A stretch of 64,000 nucleotides of DNA from Leptospira_A sp046736045 (GTDB lineage Bacteria; Spirochaetota; Leptospiria; Leptospirales; Leptospiraceae). The stretch spans positions 806,001 to 870,000 of the forward strand of contig NZ_CP177134.1 of NCBI RefSeq assembly GCF_046736045.1, read 5' to 3'. How positions within the stretch are numbered: position 1 is the first letter of the stretch; the number at the start of each line of letters is the position of its first letter. The notes beneath the pieces are model-generated. The model did no database searches and was not told where the DNA came from. It was given only the letters and a program-made list of their open reading frames with translations. The translations under genes were made by a program, and so were the position numbers. This document shows, in pieces, positions 52,253 through 60,887 of this stretch.

Positions 52253-53326
52253 ATGTTACTAAAAATGCACTTATATTTGCCAAAACGCATATACAAAACA
52301 TTTTTATTGCTAATTGTTGTTTGGTTATTTTCCGCCTGCAATACTAACTTTGATCTGAAAAAAAAAGAAAACGATGACAATACCAAACTACTTGTCGCTT
52401 ATCTGTACCAACTTCCTACCGGAGCGGAAATTCAGGCGGAGGCAAGGGCAAAAATCGGAATTTTACCGGCAAAGACTCCCGGTTCCGAATCGGACACGGA
52501 AGCAAAAATCGCTTTGGGCAAAAAAATATTCCGCGACAATACCTTATCACTCAATCATGTTCAATCTTGCCTCACCTGTCATCCATTAGATGGCAATTCG
52601 GCAGGCATGGATAGTCAATCTACATCCAGAGGCACCTTCGGCCAGGTAGGAAAAAGAAATGCACCCACCATTCTGAATGTTGGATACCTTCCGATCATTT
52701 TTTGGGACGGACGAAAACAAAACCTATTCGATCAGGCTGTCACACCGTTTCTCGATCCGAACGAAATGGCATTACCTTCGGAAGCAGAATTATTATTAAG
52801 ACTGCAAAATAATGCCGGTTATGCCGCATTATTTCAAAACGCATTTCCGGAGTCTCCTGTGATCAGCATTGATTCTTTGAAAAATGCACTCTCTTCATTT
52901 GAAAGGTCTTTGATTTCAAAATCCAGGTTTGATGATTTCATAGAGTGGGATTTGCGCGCTTTGAACAATGAAGAAAAACAAGGCTTAAAAACATTTATGG
53001 ATTTAGGTTGCACAACCTGTCACAACGGATACTTGTTAGGTGGATCTCAATTTAAAAAATTGGATTCTTTCTATTCTTACAATCCTAATGATTTGGGAAG
53101 ATTTGAATTTACGGCAAACCAGGAAGATAAATCTTTTTTTAAAGTCCCTCCCCTTCGTAACGTAGCATTGACTGCTCCGTACTTTCATGATGGAAGTGTT
53201 AGAACACTGAAGGAAGCCGTAACAAGAATGAATCAATATGAAATGAGTCGGCCGATGACTGAATCCGAGATTAATTCTATCGTGACGTTTTTAAAATCTC
53301 TTTCCGACAAGACCAAGTCTAACTAG
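52253..53326 (+). CDS. Di-heme cytochrome c peroxidase/MauG-family lipoprotein
   Basis: 357 residues from the ATG at 52253; the 405-codon reading from 52109 has a poor N-terminus, and ATG 52265 is an alternative. A hydrophobic signal ends in the lipobox LFSAC. Two heme c sites are visible: CLTCH (about base 52567) and CTTCH (about 53007). Other family blocks are ALGKKIFRDNTLSLNHVQSC, RNAPTILNVGYLPIIFWDGRKQ and PPLRNVALTAPYFHDGSV. The protein is probably periplasmic, reducing hydrogen peroxide or oxidising a protein substrate like MauG. It is the last gene before the cobalamin riboswitch. Confidence 0.9.
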   Translation: MLLKMHLYLPKRIYKTFLLLIVVWLFSACNTNFDLKKKENDDNTKLLVAYLYQLPTGAEIQAEARAKIGILPAKTPGSESDTEAKIALGKKIFRDNTLSLNHVQSCLTCHPLDGNSAGMDSQSTSRGTFGQVGKRNAPTILNVGYLPIIFWDGRKQNLFDQAVTPFLDPNEMALPSEAELLLRLQNNAGYAALFQNAFPESPVISIDSLKNALSSFERSLISKSRFDDFIEWDLRALNNEEKQGLKTFMDLGCTTCHNGYLLGGSQFKKLDSFYSYNPNDLGRFEFTANQEDKSFFKVPPLRNVALTAPYFHDGSVRTLKEAVTRMNQYEMSRPMTESEINSIVTFLKSLSDKTKSN

Positions 53327-53346
53327 TTTTTGAAAATTGACAAAAA

Positions 53347-53480
53347 AAGGTATGGTAACGAACCTGACCTTAACCTTCAGGGAGGAAACAGGTGCAAACC
53401 CTGTGCTGACCCGCAACTGTGATACATCAACTTAGCCAACACTTTGTTAGATGGTAAGCCAGATCTTCCCCGCAAAGAAC
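53347..53480 (+). ncRNA. Cobalamin riboswitch
   Basis: The B12-box core is seen as CAGGGAGGAAACAGGTG and GCAAACCC, then TGCTGACCCGCAACTGTGAT, and a 3' AGCCAGAT segment, in the order and spacing of cobalamin riboswitches (family consensus GGGAA...GGTGCAAATCC...CTG.CCCGCAACTGT...AGCCAG). Boundaries are approximate. It is in sense with the lipoprotein gene at 53696. A frame of 83 codons crosses the element (53444-53695) but shows no protein character. The ligand would be adenosyl-, methyl- or hydroxocobalamin. Confidence 0.85.
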
Positions 53481-53662
53481 ACTCCGAGGTATGGGAACTT
53501 TGCACACTTACTTATGACTTGTTTCTACAAGGCATGGTAAAGGGGCCCCGAAGGCTAAAATCGGGGCGCCCGAATGGAAAAAAAGTTACTTACTCTCTCA
53601 TATCCAGAAGTCAAGATCCGTTGTCTACAGACGAAGATACACCTATTTCCAAATCGTGTTCC

Positions 53663-53688
53663 CCTAAATTCAAATCAAGATTTAGGAG
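53663..53688 (+). promoter_or_regulatory. Expression platform: hairpin sequestering the ribosome site
   Basis: A stem CCTAAAT (53663-53669) / ATTTAGG (53680-53686) has the AGGAG ribosome site (53684-53688) at its right edge, eight bases before the ATG at 53696. A competing hairpin ATTTAG/CTAAAT (53680-53685 with 53692-53697) may also form. This fits a translational off-state of the upstream cobalamin riboswitch. The intervening 53545-53567 segment also forms a GCCCCGA/TCGGGGC hairpin. Confidence 0.6.
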
Positions 53689-53695
53689 AATCTAA

Positions 53696-54268
53696 ATGAA
53701 AACAATTCTAAAACTAACTATTGCTATGTTGGCAATTTCCTTTTTCACTGCTTGTTCCGATTCAGGAAAAGTAAACAAGTCCGATGCGGATACGAATTTG
53801 CTATTGGCTTTAGCAAAAGCACAAGAAGTATCTGCACTTAATGCCAGAGAAGTAGGATTGATTGAAATCCGAGGTTCTTATCTTCAGTCTAATGCATGTT
53901 CTGCTGGAACATGTGCTGCTTCAACTACAACTGTTACCGTTGAATCTGATTTAGGAACTACAAAAGGATATATTTATGTTGATTATGGTGCTTTCAGCGT
54001 AAACTCAGAGATCGTAGAATACAGCAACACTGACAAAGTTCTTTATTACAAAACAAGAAACAGTGCAAACATTTCTGCCTTTATCTGGACAATCACAAGT
54101 TCTAACGAAATTTTAGTTTGTGATGTTTTCAACGGGAAGCCAACTCTTGCCGAAACAAAAACAGATCTAGCATCAAGAAAAGCTTCAGGAACAGTATATA
54201 CTACAAATCCGAAATCTGCAGGATGCAACGGAAATAATGGATTTTATTTATTAACCAAAGCTTTCTAA
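53696..54268 (+). CDS. Lipoprotein under cobalamin riboswitch control
   Basis: 190 residues with signal peptide and lipobox FFTAC (C20). The mature chain has an N-terminal Asp/Lys-rich segment and helical stretch SDADTNLLLALAKAQEV, then a strand-rich body with CSAGTCAASTTTVTVES (C69, C74), YVDYGAFSVNSEIVEY, and CDVFNGKPTLAET. Family is not recognised. It is exported to the periplasm or surface. The riboswitch and its ribosome-site hairpin directly upstream imply it is made when B12 is scarce, so a role in cobalamin capture is a strong hypothesis, but not shown by its sequence. Confidence 0.75.
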   Translation: MKTILKLTIAMLAISFFTACSDSGKVNKSDADTNLLLALAKAQEVSALNAREVGLIEIRGSYLQSNACSAGTCAASTTTVTVESDLGTTKGYIYVDYGAFSVNSEIVEYSNTDKVLYYKTRNSANISAFIWTITSSNEILVCDVFNGKPTLAETKTDLASRKASGTVYTTNPKSAGCNGNNGFYLLTKAF

Positions 54269-54280
54269 AATTTTTATTAC

Positions 54281-54314
54281 AATCCTCGCATATAAATTTA
54301 TGCGAGGATTTTTT
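54281..54314 (+). terminator. Strong intercistronic terminator
   Basis: A perfect 12-base stem AATCCTCGCATA / TATGCGAGGATT with a 6-base loop (54293-54298), followed by TTTT (54311-54314). It lies between the two lipoprotein genes, 15 bases before the second start codon, and overlaps nothing else. Part of the transcription from the riboswitch promoter probably ends here. Confidence 0.8.
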
Positions 54315-54328
54315 CAGGAGAATTAAAT

Positions 54329-55201
54329 ATGCAACCGTTAAAAATTATACCGATCAAAACATTGTTTATCACCATTATATGTTTATCATTCACGTTATAT
54401 TGTTCCGGTGAAAAAAAGAATAACGATGCATTACTATCATTGCTTGCATTACCTTCGGTCACTTCCAATAGTTCTGTTGGACCTTGCCCTCCGACTACAC
54501 TTCCCTCCGATATTCCGATTGCAAACACGGTTGTTTCCGCCAATTCAACAATCAGTGGATTTAATGATTCAAAAAAAGCTATCAATGGAATTTGCGGTGG
54601 GGGAGAAACTTCAGGGTCGCTTGATGTATATGCTTTCAATTTAACAGGTGCAGGTGCTACATTGATTCTTTCCTGGGGTGGTAAAACGGTAAAAAATGTT
54701 TCCGGGGTTGATTTTGTAATTTATGAAAATCCGTTCAAACTAAGTGATTCTAGCGATCGTTATGCGTTTGATCCGATGGTGGTACAAGTATCTTTTGATG
54801 GCACCAACTATTGCGGATTTGATCTTAGCGGGTTCAATCCCTCTACGGCAGATAGTAATAAAATTACTTCCTGGCCAGGTTTCGGTGGACTTCGTCCGGT
54901 TTTTTACAATATGGCGACAAAGAAGTTTACATTAGAGCAACTCTTTACTTCCTCTGGAAACGGTTTCCTAACAGGCGGCGGAGACGGGTTCAATCTGGAC
55001 GATTTGTACAGCTCCGATGCCCAAAACCCTGCTTGCACTGTAGCTGTAAAAAACAATATCCAAGCCATTGGATTCAAATTCATTAAAATGATCTCTGCTA
55101 CCGCAGTTACAAACCCACTAACTTCCGCAGGTTATGCATACCCGCATAACTATGACAACGGCCCGGACATTGATGGAGTTGTGGCGAAGTCGGTAGAGTA
55201 A
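54329..55201 (+). CDS. Surface lipoprotein downstream of the riboswitch unit
   Basis: 290 residues with CAGGAG ahead of the ATG, and lipobox LTLYC (C25). The mature part has GGGETSGSLDVYAFNLTGAGATLILSWGGKTVKNVSGVDFVIYENPF, a jelly-roll-like plan seen in surface proteins that carry a 'GxDFxVYENxF' block, and continues with VQVSFDGTNYCGFDLSGFN and GGDGFNLDDLYSS. The pattern resembles some surface proteins of Bacteroidetes linked to vitamin B12 uptake (BtuH/DUF4465-like); this comparison is from memory and unchecked. The terminator before it may uncouple it from the first lipoprotein. Confidence 0.7.
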   Translation: MQPLKIIPIKTLFITIICLSFTLYCSGEKKNNDALLSLLALPSVTSNSSVGPCPPTTLPSDIPIANTVVSANSTISGFNDSKKAINGICGGGETSGSLDVYAFNLTGAGATLILSWGGKTVKNVSGVDFVIYENPFKLSDSSDRYAFDPMVVQVSFDGTNYCGFDLSGFNPSTADSNKITSWPGFGGLRPVFYNMATKKFTLEQLFTSSGNGFLTGGGDGFNLDDLYSSDAQNPACTVAVKNNIQAIGFKFIKMISATAVTNPLTSAGYAYPHNYDNGPDIDGVVAKSVE

Positions 55202-55215
55202 CGATCGTAAAACAT

Positions 55216-58200
55216 CTACTGAATTTCCACATAATTTCCCTTCCATAGTATCTGTGAGGATACTTTTTTCACTCTCTTACCTGCTACAAAGGAATCCCAA
55301 GGGTTTATGGCAGGAAGTTTGCTTTCACAATTGATGGATTGTCCATACGATACTCTTTCTATAACTTCTCTCGCGGCTTCCTCTTTATCTTCACACGTAT
55401 AACGAATCTTATCCGGGTTATAAGGATCCCATGGATCGCCTACGATTCCACATGCGCGGTAAACAAATGTGCATCTAGCCGACTCATAAAGTTGTGGTAG
55501 AAAATAACCATTACTATTGATCCATTCTATTGAAAACTTTTTCGTGCTTGTTTCTGCCGGAAACTGACCCGCACCGATGTATTGCGATGAATGGTATTTG
55601 ATATTGCGAGTAGATATAATATCTGTTCTTGTAGAAGTCTTAGCACCACCCAAACAAGTTCCCGGATCATCCGTAAAAGAATAAGTTAAAGTATAATCAC
55701 CATACAGTTTGGGAATAAAACGAAGGTAACGGTTCGTCTTGTTGCCTGTATACCTTTCTGGGGAGACTAAATTTGAATTTGGGTCTGTGAGTGAAAGAGA
55801 ATCCGAATAATTGGTTTGGTTCGGATTGCAACGAAGTAAATCCCCATCACGTACTTGGGAGACAAGTGCTGCCTCATTCGACCATCCAAAAATTGTATTA
55901 GACGCTTTTTGTGTAACATGACCAAAAGGATATTCAAAATTCAATCCACCTCGGTAAATACCGATCTTCGACATACTCCAAGGAGAAACAATGGGGGCTT
56001 CGTTGGTATTGTTTACTGACAAAGATTCAGAATACCATCCGGTATTATTATTCGTTCGAATAGAAAGAATATTACCATTGGATGCATTGAGCCGGATATT
56101 ATAAGTTTTTTTGGAACCTCCATCAGTAGCATAAAGATAATTAGAAGTACTTTCCAATTCCAAATGACCGGAAGACTGTTGCCCGGAATGAAGTAAAATA
56201 CTTCCGGAAAGAGTTAAACCTCCGTTTGATGGATTGATAGAGAACAGTTGAACACTCGTCCCTGCTCCATTTGAATATAATAAATATGCGCTTTCTCCAT
56301 TCTGTTGAATGACCATGTCCAAAATAGTTCCGCTGGCAGAGATGTTAGCATTTCTTGAATATGGGACTCCGTTATTCAAATCAATATTTGCATAATGAAT
56401 CTCGCTACCACTAATCCAATATGTCCATGCTCCGTTAGGATGATCAATCTGTCTCTGGATTGATATAGATTGTGCATTATTACTTAAACTATTTAAGGGA
56501 CTATTTACAGTAACTATAGATCCGGCCATTGGAAGATTGAGCCAGTTTCCGCTTGGATGCACAGCTAAGTCAATGCAAGGAGGAATCTGAGGATGACCCA
56601 TTTGATATTCTAACGAAAGAGAGCCAGAGTTAGAGTTAATTCCAAATGATTGAATCCCGCAACGGGTAGAGGCAGACGGAACCAAAATAACTGTTATAAA
56701 GCTACCGGGATGTATCCCCGCTTTCAAAACAGTATCAACCGTAACCTCATGTTCAACCAAAGTAAGTTGCCCTGAACCTTGATTCAACTGGAAGGAAGAA
56801 AGATAAGGTTCCTGAGCATTTGTTGTCAAAAGAAATTTACCAGAAGGATGCATATAAAGCTGATTGACAGCATAAGGACTGCTAATTGATCCTATACTAT
56901 CTAAATTCCCTGTAATTAAATTTTGTTTATAAATTTTAATCACTCTGGAATCACGATCCGAAACATAAACGAACTTAGGATACTTAAGCCCGTTCAACTG
57001 AGTGGAGATCAAAGGAACAGGATTGCTGATATTTCCCGCGGCATCCTTTGCCCAAGCATACAAATTGTACGTTCTCATATCATCCAAAAGATAATTGACC
57101 GGTTTGACCGCAGCCCAATCCGCATCATCCTTTTTTGGCGTGATAGAAGATTCCCTTACGATCCAACCGGTGATCGCGACATTATCGGACGCCTGAAGAT
57201 CATATTCAAAAAGAGGATAGGAAGTAGGACTTCCACTCGTTCTTAAAAATTGAGAGATGACCGGTTTCGTTGCATCGGGATTTGTAGGATCTGTTCCATC
57301 AACAATCTCCTGCCAATCGGAAATTCCATCACCGTCCGTATCCGCCAAACTCGAATTTGCAGGCAAACCGGAATCATAAACATGAGTCGGATCGTTTTCA
57401 TAAATATCACTGATCCCGTCCCCGTCCATATCCGTTCCCGTTGTAACTGCGACTACTTTTCCGGGAGAATACAATCCATCAGCATCTAACGTAAACAAGG
57501 TGTAAAAATAATTTTGTCCGGGTATAAGACCTATATCCAAATACGCCTCACTGGACAATTCACTTCCCAAAGGGCTCACTCCTTCCGACGGATTTAAAGT
57601 AGGAAAATTGATTTGTCTGCGGATCAGTACATTCGTGACATTTGGATCATTTGGCAATTTCCAAAAGAGAGTCGCACGATCCGAACCGGGAATTCCGAAA
57701 GCGGAAGAAATCGAAACGACTTCCACAGGAGGAGTCGCACAAAAAGAACCGGGGCTTTCCTTCACGTTTACGCCGGCGGTTTTTACAACGACCCAATAAT
57801 TCGTGTTAATATTCGTAACCCCTGCAATACCGTATGTATTTCCGTGTAGAGTGACTGCGGCTCCGCTCGCAAAACTCTTTTTATAAACTTTGTAAAAAGG
57901 CACATCATCCGTAGTTTCAATCTGACTTCCCGTATCTACCCAACCCTCTGTTGCAAGCCAAGGCGCGTCTACCGGTCCTCTATTATCGTACATAATGTAC
58001 ACATCTATATTTCTGGGTGCTGTGAATTGAATATAATTCGGTAGACTATTTATCTTATGATCGATAAAATTCCCGCAAGCTGTAGTGCCAGCCGCCGGCG
58101 CCCCACCGTTGCAAGTTGCTATGGCAAGAGAACGTTCAAACCCCAGTGCATAAAAATCAGGAGTAGGATCGATTGTATAATTTCTGTCTTTTAAATATTT

Positions 58201-58884
58201 GAAATTTGTATCGACGACAGTCCAGCGAGCCGCACCCGTTCCCGTAATAGGAAATTCGTTCGTCACGCAAGACGGAGGATTTACGACGCCTGTCCCGACT
58301 GGTATTGGTGAGGCGGTCAATACAAAAGGAGTGAAATGTGAAGTAAGAGCGACCACTTCGTGTTTTTCATAATCCACACGAATCCCTTCCACGGGCTTCC
58401 AACTCTTGGAAGCCTGGTCAAAATAATAAACCATAAATTCTTCGATAAACCCTCCTTCTTTTAAAAGTTTAGGATCGTAACCGTAATGTAGTTCCACCGG
58501 ATTATTGAATCGAATCGTATAAAAATCTTCTTTAGTAATTCCTGTTATATTATCAAAATTCAAGCCAAGATCGTAAACCTTTCCGATTGGTACGTAATTT
58601 CCGGAAACGGAAGCGGGAGCAGGCACACTCGAAACAGTACTTTGAAATGATTTTTCCAAACCGGCAAGGGAAGAACCAAACATACTCAAAGTCGGCTCCG
58701 TAGAAGCAAGGACGGGAAGAGGAAGAGTTACTTCTCCGTTTGGGGAAGTAGTGCTACCTCCAAAGAACAATACAAACAATGAATTTGGTTTGAACTTGAA
58801 TTCTTTAAAAAAGGCATTGCAATTGGCAGATAAAATAATGAGACATAACAAAATATAGGTTCTTGAATATAAGGAGCGCATCAT
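55216..58884 (-). CDS. Very large lipoprotein with TSP3 repeats and lactonase-like propeller
   Basis: 1,222 residues from the ATG at 58884 (MMRSLYSRTYIL), with lipobox LSANC (C21); ATG 58926 is a rival, having AAGGA four bases ahead. A middle portion holds thrombospondin type-3-like calcium motifs DMDGDGISDIYENDPT and DTDGDGISDWQEIVDGTDP (about 480-535), then a fibronectin/bacterial Ig-like segment. From about 640 to 970 come repeated strands with VSDRDSRVIKIYKQNLITGNLDS and MHPSGKFLLTTNAQEPYLSSFQL, as in the lactonase (7-bladed) propeller. The C-terminus has paired cysteines (CTFVYRACG, RYTCED). It is probably surface-exposed and may bind calcium. It converges with the second lipoprotein gene. 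Confidence 0.8.
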   Translation of the reverse strand: MMRSLYSRTYILLCLIILSANCNAFFKEFKFKPNSLFVLFFGGSTTSPNGEVTLPLPVLASTEPTLSMFGSSLAGLEKSFQSTVSSVPAPASVSGNYVPIGKVYDLGLNFDNITGITKEDFYTIRFNNPVELHYGYDPKLLKEGGFIEEFMVYYFDQASKSWKPVEGIRVDYEKHEVVALTSHFTPFVLTASPIPVGTGVVNPPSCVTNEFPITGTGAARWTVVDTNFKYLKDRNYTIDPTPDFYALGFERSLAIATCNGGAPAAGTTACGNFIDHKINSLPNYIQFTAPRNIDVYIMYDNRGPVDAPWLATEGWVDTGSQIETTDDVPFYKVYKKSFASGAAVTLHGNTYGIAGVTNINTNYWVVVKTAGVNVKESPGSFCATPPVEVVSISSAFGIPGSDRATLFWKLPNDPNVTNVLIRRQINFPTLNPSEGVSPLGSELSSEAYLDIGLIPGQNYFYTLFTLDADGLYSPGKVVAVTTGTDMDGDGISDIYENDPTHVYDSGLPANSSLADTDGDGISDWQEIVDGTDPTNPDATKPVISQFLRTSGSPTSYPLFEYDLQASDNVAITGWIVRESSITPKKDDADWAAVKPVNYLLDDMRTYNLYAWAKDAAGNISNPVPLISTQLNGLKYPKFVYVSDRDSRVIKIYKQNLITGNLDSIGSISSPYAVNQLYMHPSGKFLLTTNAQEPYLSSFQLNQGSGQLTLVEHEVTVDTVLKAGIHPGSFITVILVPSASTRCGIQSFGINSNSGSLSLEYQMGHPQIPPCIDLAVHPSGNWLNLPMAGSIVTVNSPLNSLSNNAQSISIQRQIDHPNGAWTYWISGSEIHYANIDLNNGVPYSRNANISASGTILDMVIQQNGESAYLLYSNGAGTSVQLFSINPSNGGLTLSGSILLHSGQQSSGHLELESTSNYLYATDGGSKKTYNIRLNASNGNILSIRTNNNTGWYSESLSVNNTNEAPIVSPWSMSKIGIYRGGLNFEYPFGHVTQKASNTIFGWSNEAALVSQVRDGDLLRCNPNQTNYSDSLSLTDPNSNLVSPERYTGNKTNRYLRFIPKLYGDYTLTYSFTDDPGTCLGGAKTSTRTDIISTRNIKYHSSQYIGAGQFPAETSTKKFSIEWINSNGYFLPQLYESARCTFVYRACGIVGDPWDPYNPDKIRYTCEDKEEAAREVIERVSYGQSINCESKLPAINPWDSFVAGKRVKKVSSQILWKGNYVEIQ

Positions 58885-59155
58885 CGTTGTTTTCCGAATC
58901 CCCCGAAAAGTAATCTGAAACAACATGCATTCCTTACATCAAAACACAATAAAAATCTAGCCCCTGCTAAACGGTGTGCAAGTTATGTCTTACAGGGGTC
59001 ACATTTCCCGATTTTTCCTGCCTTTTCTTCGGAATGGCTCTATTCTTAATATTTATAGCAATTTGGTGAAAAAACTTTGAGAATTCAGTTGACCAAATTA
59101 AAAAAAAAGGATTCTTTTCTTACAATTAGATCGCGTTTGATTTGAGATTGTAACT

Positions 59156-59935
59156 TTGAGCGAAAACTTCTACACACAAAAAATATCCATCCATGACGAG
59201 ATGCCTAGACTCTCCGCTCAGGCAAACTTGTTTCGTTTGCTTTTGGATCCTTTCTTTGATTCCATTCATTTTGAAAAAGAATCGGGCAAGGGGTTGGACG
59301 CAGGAGCTGGTCCCGGAATTCTTGCCAGCTTTCTTACAAAAAAAAATCCGAACCTGGTTTGGTCTGCCTGCGACATTTCGGAAGAAATGGTTCAGTATTG
59401 CAAACTTTCCTATCCCAAAATCGATTGGAAGGTATGTGACCTGCGCAATCTGGATTACCCGGACAATAGCTTTGATTTTATATTCAATTCCATGGTTCTC
59501 ATCCATATCCAAGAACCTGAAAAAGTGATGAAAGAATTCTACCGAGTCCTCAAGCCAGGTGGGAAATTACTCATTACCTGTCCCAACGACAAAACTTTTG
59601 AGGGACCGCCTGTTCTTTTAGAAATGGTTGCAAAACATGCTGAAATCCATCCTGCTGATAGATATGTGATGGAAAAAGTTCCTGGATTTGCAAAGGATCT
59701 CGGATTTACTCTGGAAGCCAGAACCGACTTCATTGCAAGCAATGACGGCAATGACGATAAACCCAAACTGGATTACCCAACCATTCACTTAGGAATGATG
59801 ACGGGTTGGTCGATGTTATCATTTATGGGGCACCCGGATGGTATGCAAGATGTATACTCCCGTTGCCAATCGGAGTACATGTCCAATCGTGTACGTTTTT
59901 CATTGAAACTCGAAACTCATTTGTATCGGAAATAA
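59156..59935 (+). CDS. Class I SAM-dependent methyltransferase
   Basis: 259 residues from a TTG at 59156; ATG 59201 is the next in-frame choice and neither has a strong ribosome site. Motif I is GLDAGAGPGILASFL (about 46-60), followed by ACDISEEMVQYC and FDFIFNSMVLIHI, the SAM-binding Rossmann fold, and RVLKPGGKLLITCPN. The substrate is not visible; length fits a small-molecule or lipid methyltransferase. It is 12 bases upstream of the HATPase-like gene, so it heads the signalling operon 59156-60868. Confidence 0.85.
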   Translation: MSENFYTQKISIHDEMPRLSAQANLFRLLLDPFFDSIHFEKESGKGLDAGAGPGILASFLTKKNPNLVWSACDISEEMVQYCKLSYPKIDWKVCDLRNLDYPDNSFDFIFNSMVLIHIQEPEKVMKEFYRVLKPGGKLLITCPNDKTFEGPPVLLEMVAKHAEIHPADRYVMEKVPGFAKDLGFTLEARTDFIASNDGNDDKPKLDYPTIHLGMMTGWSMLSFMGHPDGMQDVYSRCQSEYMSNRVRFSLKLETHLYRK

Positions 59936-59947
59936 CGGAGGCGAAAA

Positions 59948-60505
59948 TTGAACCAGAAAGTACCGAAAATCATCGGTGAATTTCAAACGATACCGGACAA
60001 TTTACCTGCTGATGGGCAGTTAAAATTGATCTTTCAGCCTATTGATATGACTACCTACTGGCGTAGATGTGGTCTTACGGCAAATTTTGTTGCAGGTTTT
60101 TATTCTTACTGTTACGAAGCGAGTGATACAAAAGCAAATTCACTTTCTACAATCATCAACGAATTATTGGAAAATGCATCCAAGTTCTCCAAAGCAAGAG
60201 AAGGACGCATTCAAATTGAGTTAAAACATTACGGAAATCTTTTGAAGGTGGATGTTTCCAACATCGCCTCCAGGAACCTTCGCGAATCCTTCGAGGCATT
60301 CGTAACAAAACTCCAAGCTGAAAATGTAGAAGAGCTTTATTTTTCTACTTTAGAAACGAAAGAAGATGGCGACACCAAGTCAGGACTCGGACTTCTCATG
60401 ATGTTGAAAGACTATCCGGTCCGATTCGGTTACAGTTTCAATGAGATTGATGCCGATACTCATGAAATAACGGTGCGAGCCATCATCAACGTAGAAGAGA
60501 TATAA
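59948..60505 (+). CDS. HATPase-like regulatory protein (slr1658/DUF6272-type, anti-sigma kinase-like)
   Basis: 185 residues from a TTG at 59948, preceded by GGAGG seven bases away. The domain (about 40-180) has STIINELLENASKFSKA, the N-box of GHKL ATPases, and SGLGLLMMLKDYP, a weak G-box. The layout, followed by a STAS-like gene, matches the slr1658/slr1659 partner pair of cyanobacteria and leptospires, in which a kinase-like protein and a STAS protein interact. An anti-sigma-like or signalling role is inferred. It is 15 bases before the STAS gene. Confidence 0.75.
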   Translation: MNQKVPKIIGEFQTIPDNLPADGQLKLIFQPIDMTTYWRRCGLTANFVAGFYSYCYEASDTKANSLSTIINELLENASKFSKAREGRIQIELKHYGNLLKVDVSNIASRNLRESFEAFVTKLQAENVEELYFSTLETKEDGDTKSGLGLLMMLKDYPVRFGYSFNEIDADTHEITVRAIINVEEI

Positions 60506-60520
60506 CCAGGCGCAAAATTC

Positions 60521-60868
60521 ATGGAAATTAAAGACTTAGACTACCACATTCAATTTGACGAGGCGACGAGAACGGTGAAATTCGTTGGCTCCATTCGACT
60601 CCAGAACTTACCGGCATACGAACCTATTAAAAATTTCCTACGTGACGTCGCAAAACAATGTCAAGGTGTATTATTGACAATGGATTTTAAGGAATTACAA
60701 TTTGTGAACAGCTCAGGGATCACTACCCTTTCCATGTTCATCATCGATTCCAGAAAGAGCGCTTCCTACCAAATTAAAATATTAGGATCTTTGAACGTAT
60801 CCTGGCAATCAAAGTCTCTTTCCAATTTTAAGAAACTTTGGGATCAGGTTGTTTTAGAAATCGCTTAA
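60521..60868 (+). CDS. STAS-domain anti-anti-sigma-like protein (slr1659-type)
   Basis: 115 residues with the STAS pattern TVKFVGSIRLQNLPAYEPI, LLTMDFKELQFVNSSGITTLSMFI and KILGSLNVSWQ. The NSSGITTLS segment holds serines at the position phosphorylated in SpoIIAA-like proteins (S68, S69). It probably toggles between phosphorylated and free forms under the HATPase partner and a SpoIIE phosphatase, such as the one at 62163. It converges with the GNAT-cNMP gene; 19 bases lie between their stops. Confidence 0.8.
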   Translation: MEIKDLDYHIQFDEATRTVKFVGSIRLQNLPAYEPIKNFLRDVAKQCQGVLLTMDFKELQFVNSSGITTLSMFIIDSRKSASYQIKILGSLNVSWQSKSLSNFKKLWDQVVLEIA

Positions 60869-60887
60869 TTTACGAATATCTCAAACT

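Noticed and set aside
53444..53695. 83-codon plus-strand reading frame
   Set aside because: It runs through the cobalamin riboswitch and its expression platform, has no ribosome site, and lacks protein-like composition.
58961..58998. CCCCTG/CAGGGG inverted repeat in the 58.9-59.1 kb gap
   Set aside because: The six-base stem has a 26-base loop and no T-run, and could be chance in a 270-base intergenic region; no operator partner is evident.
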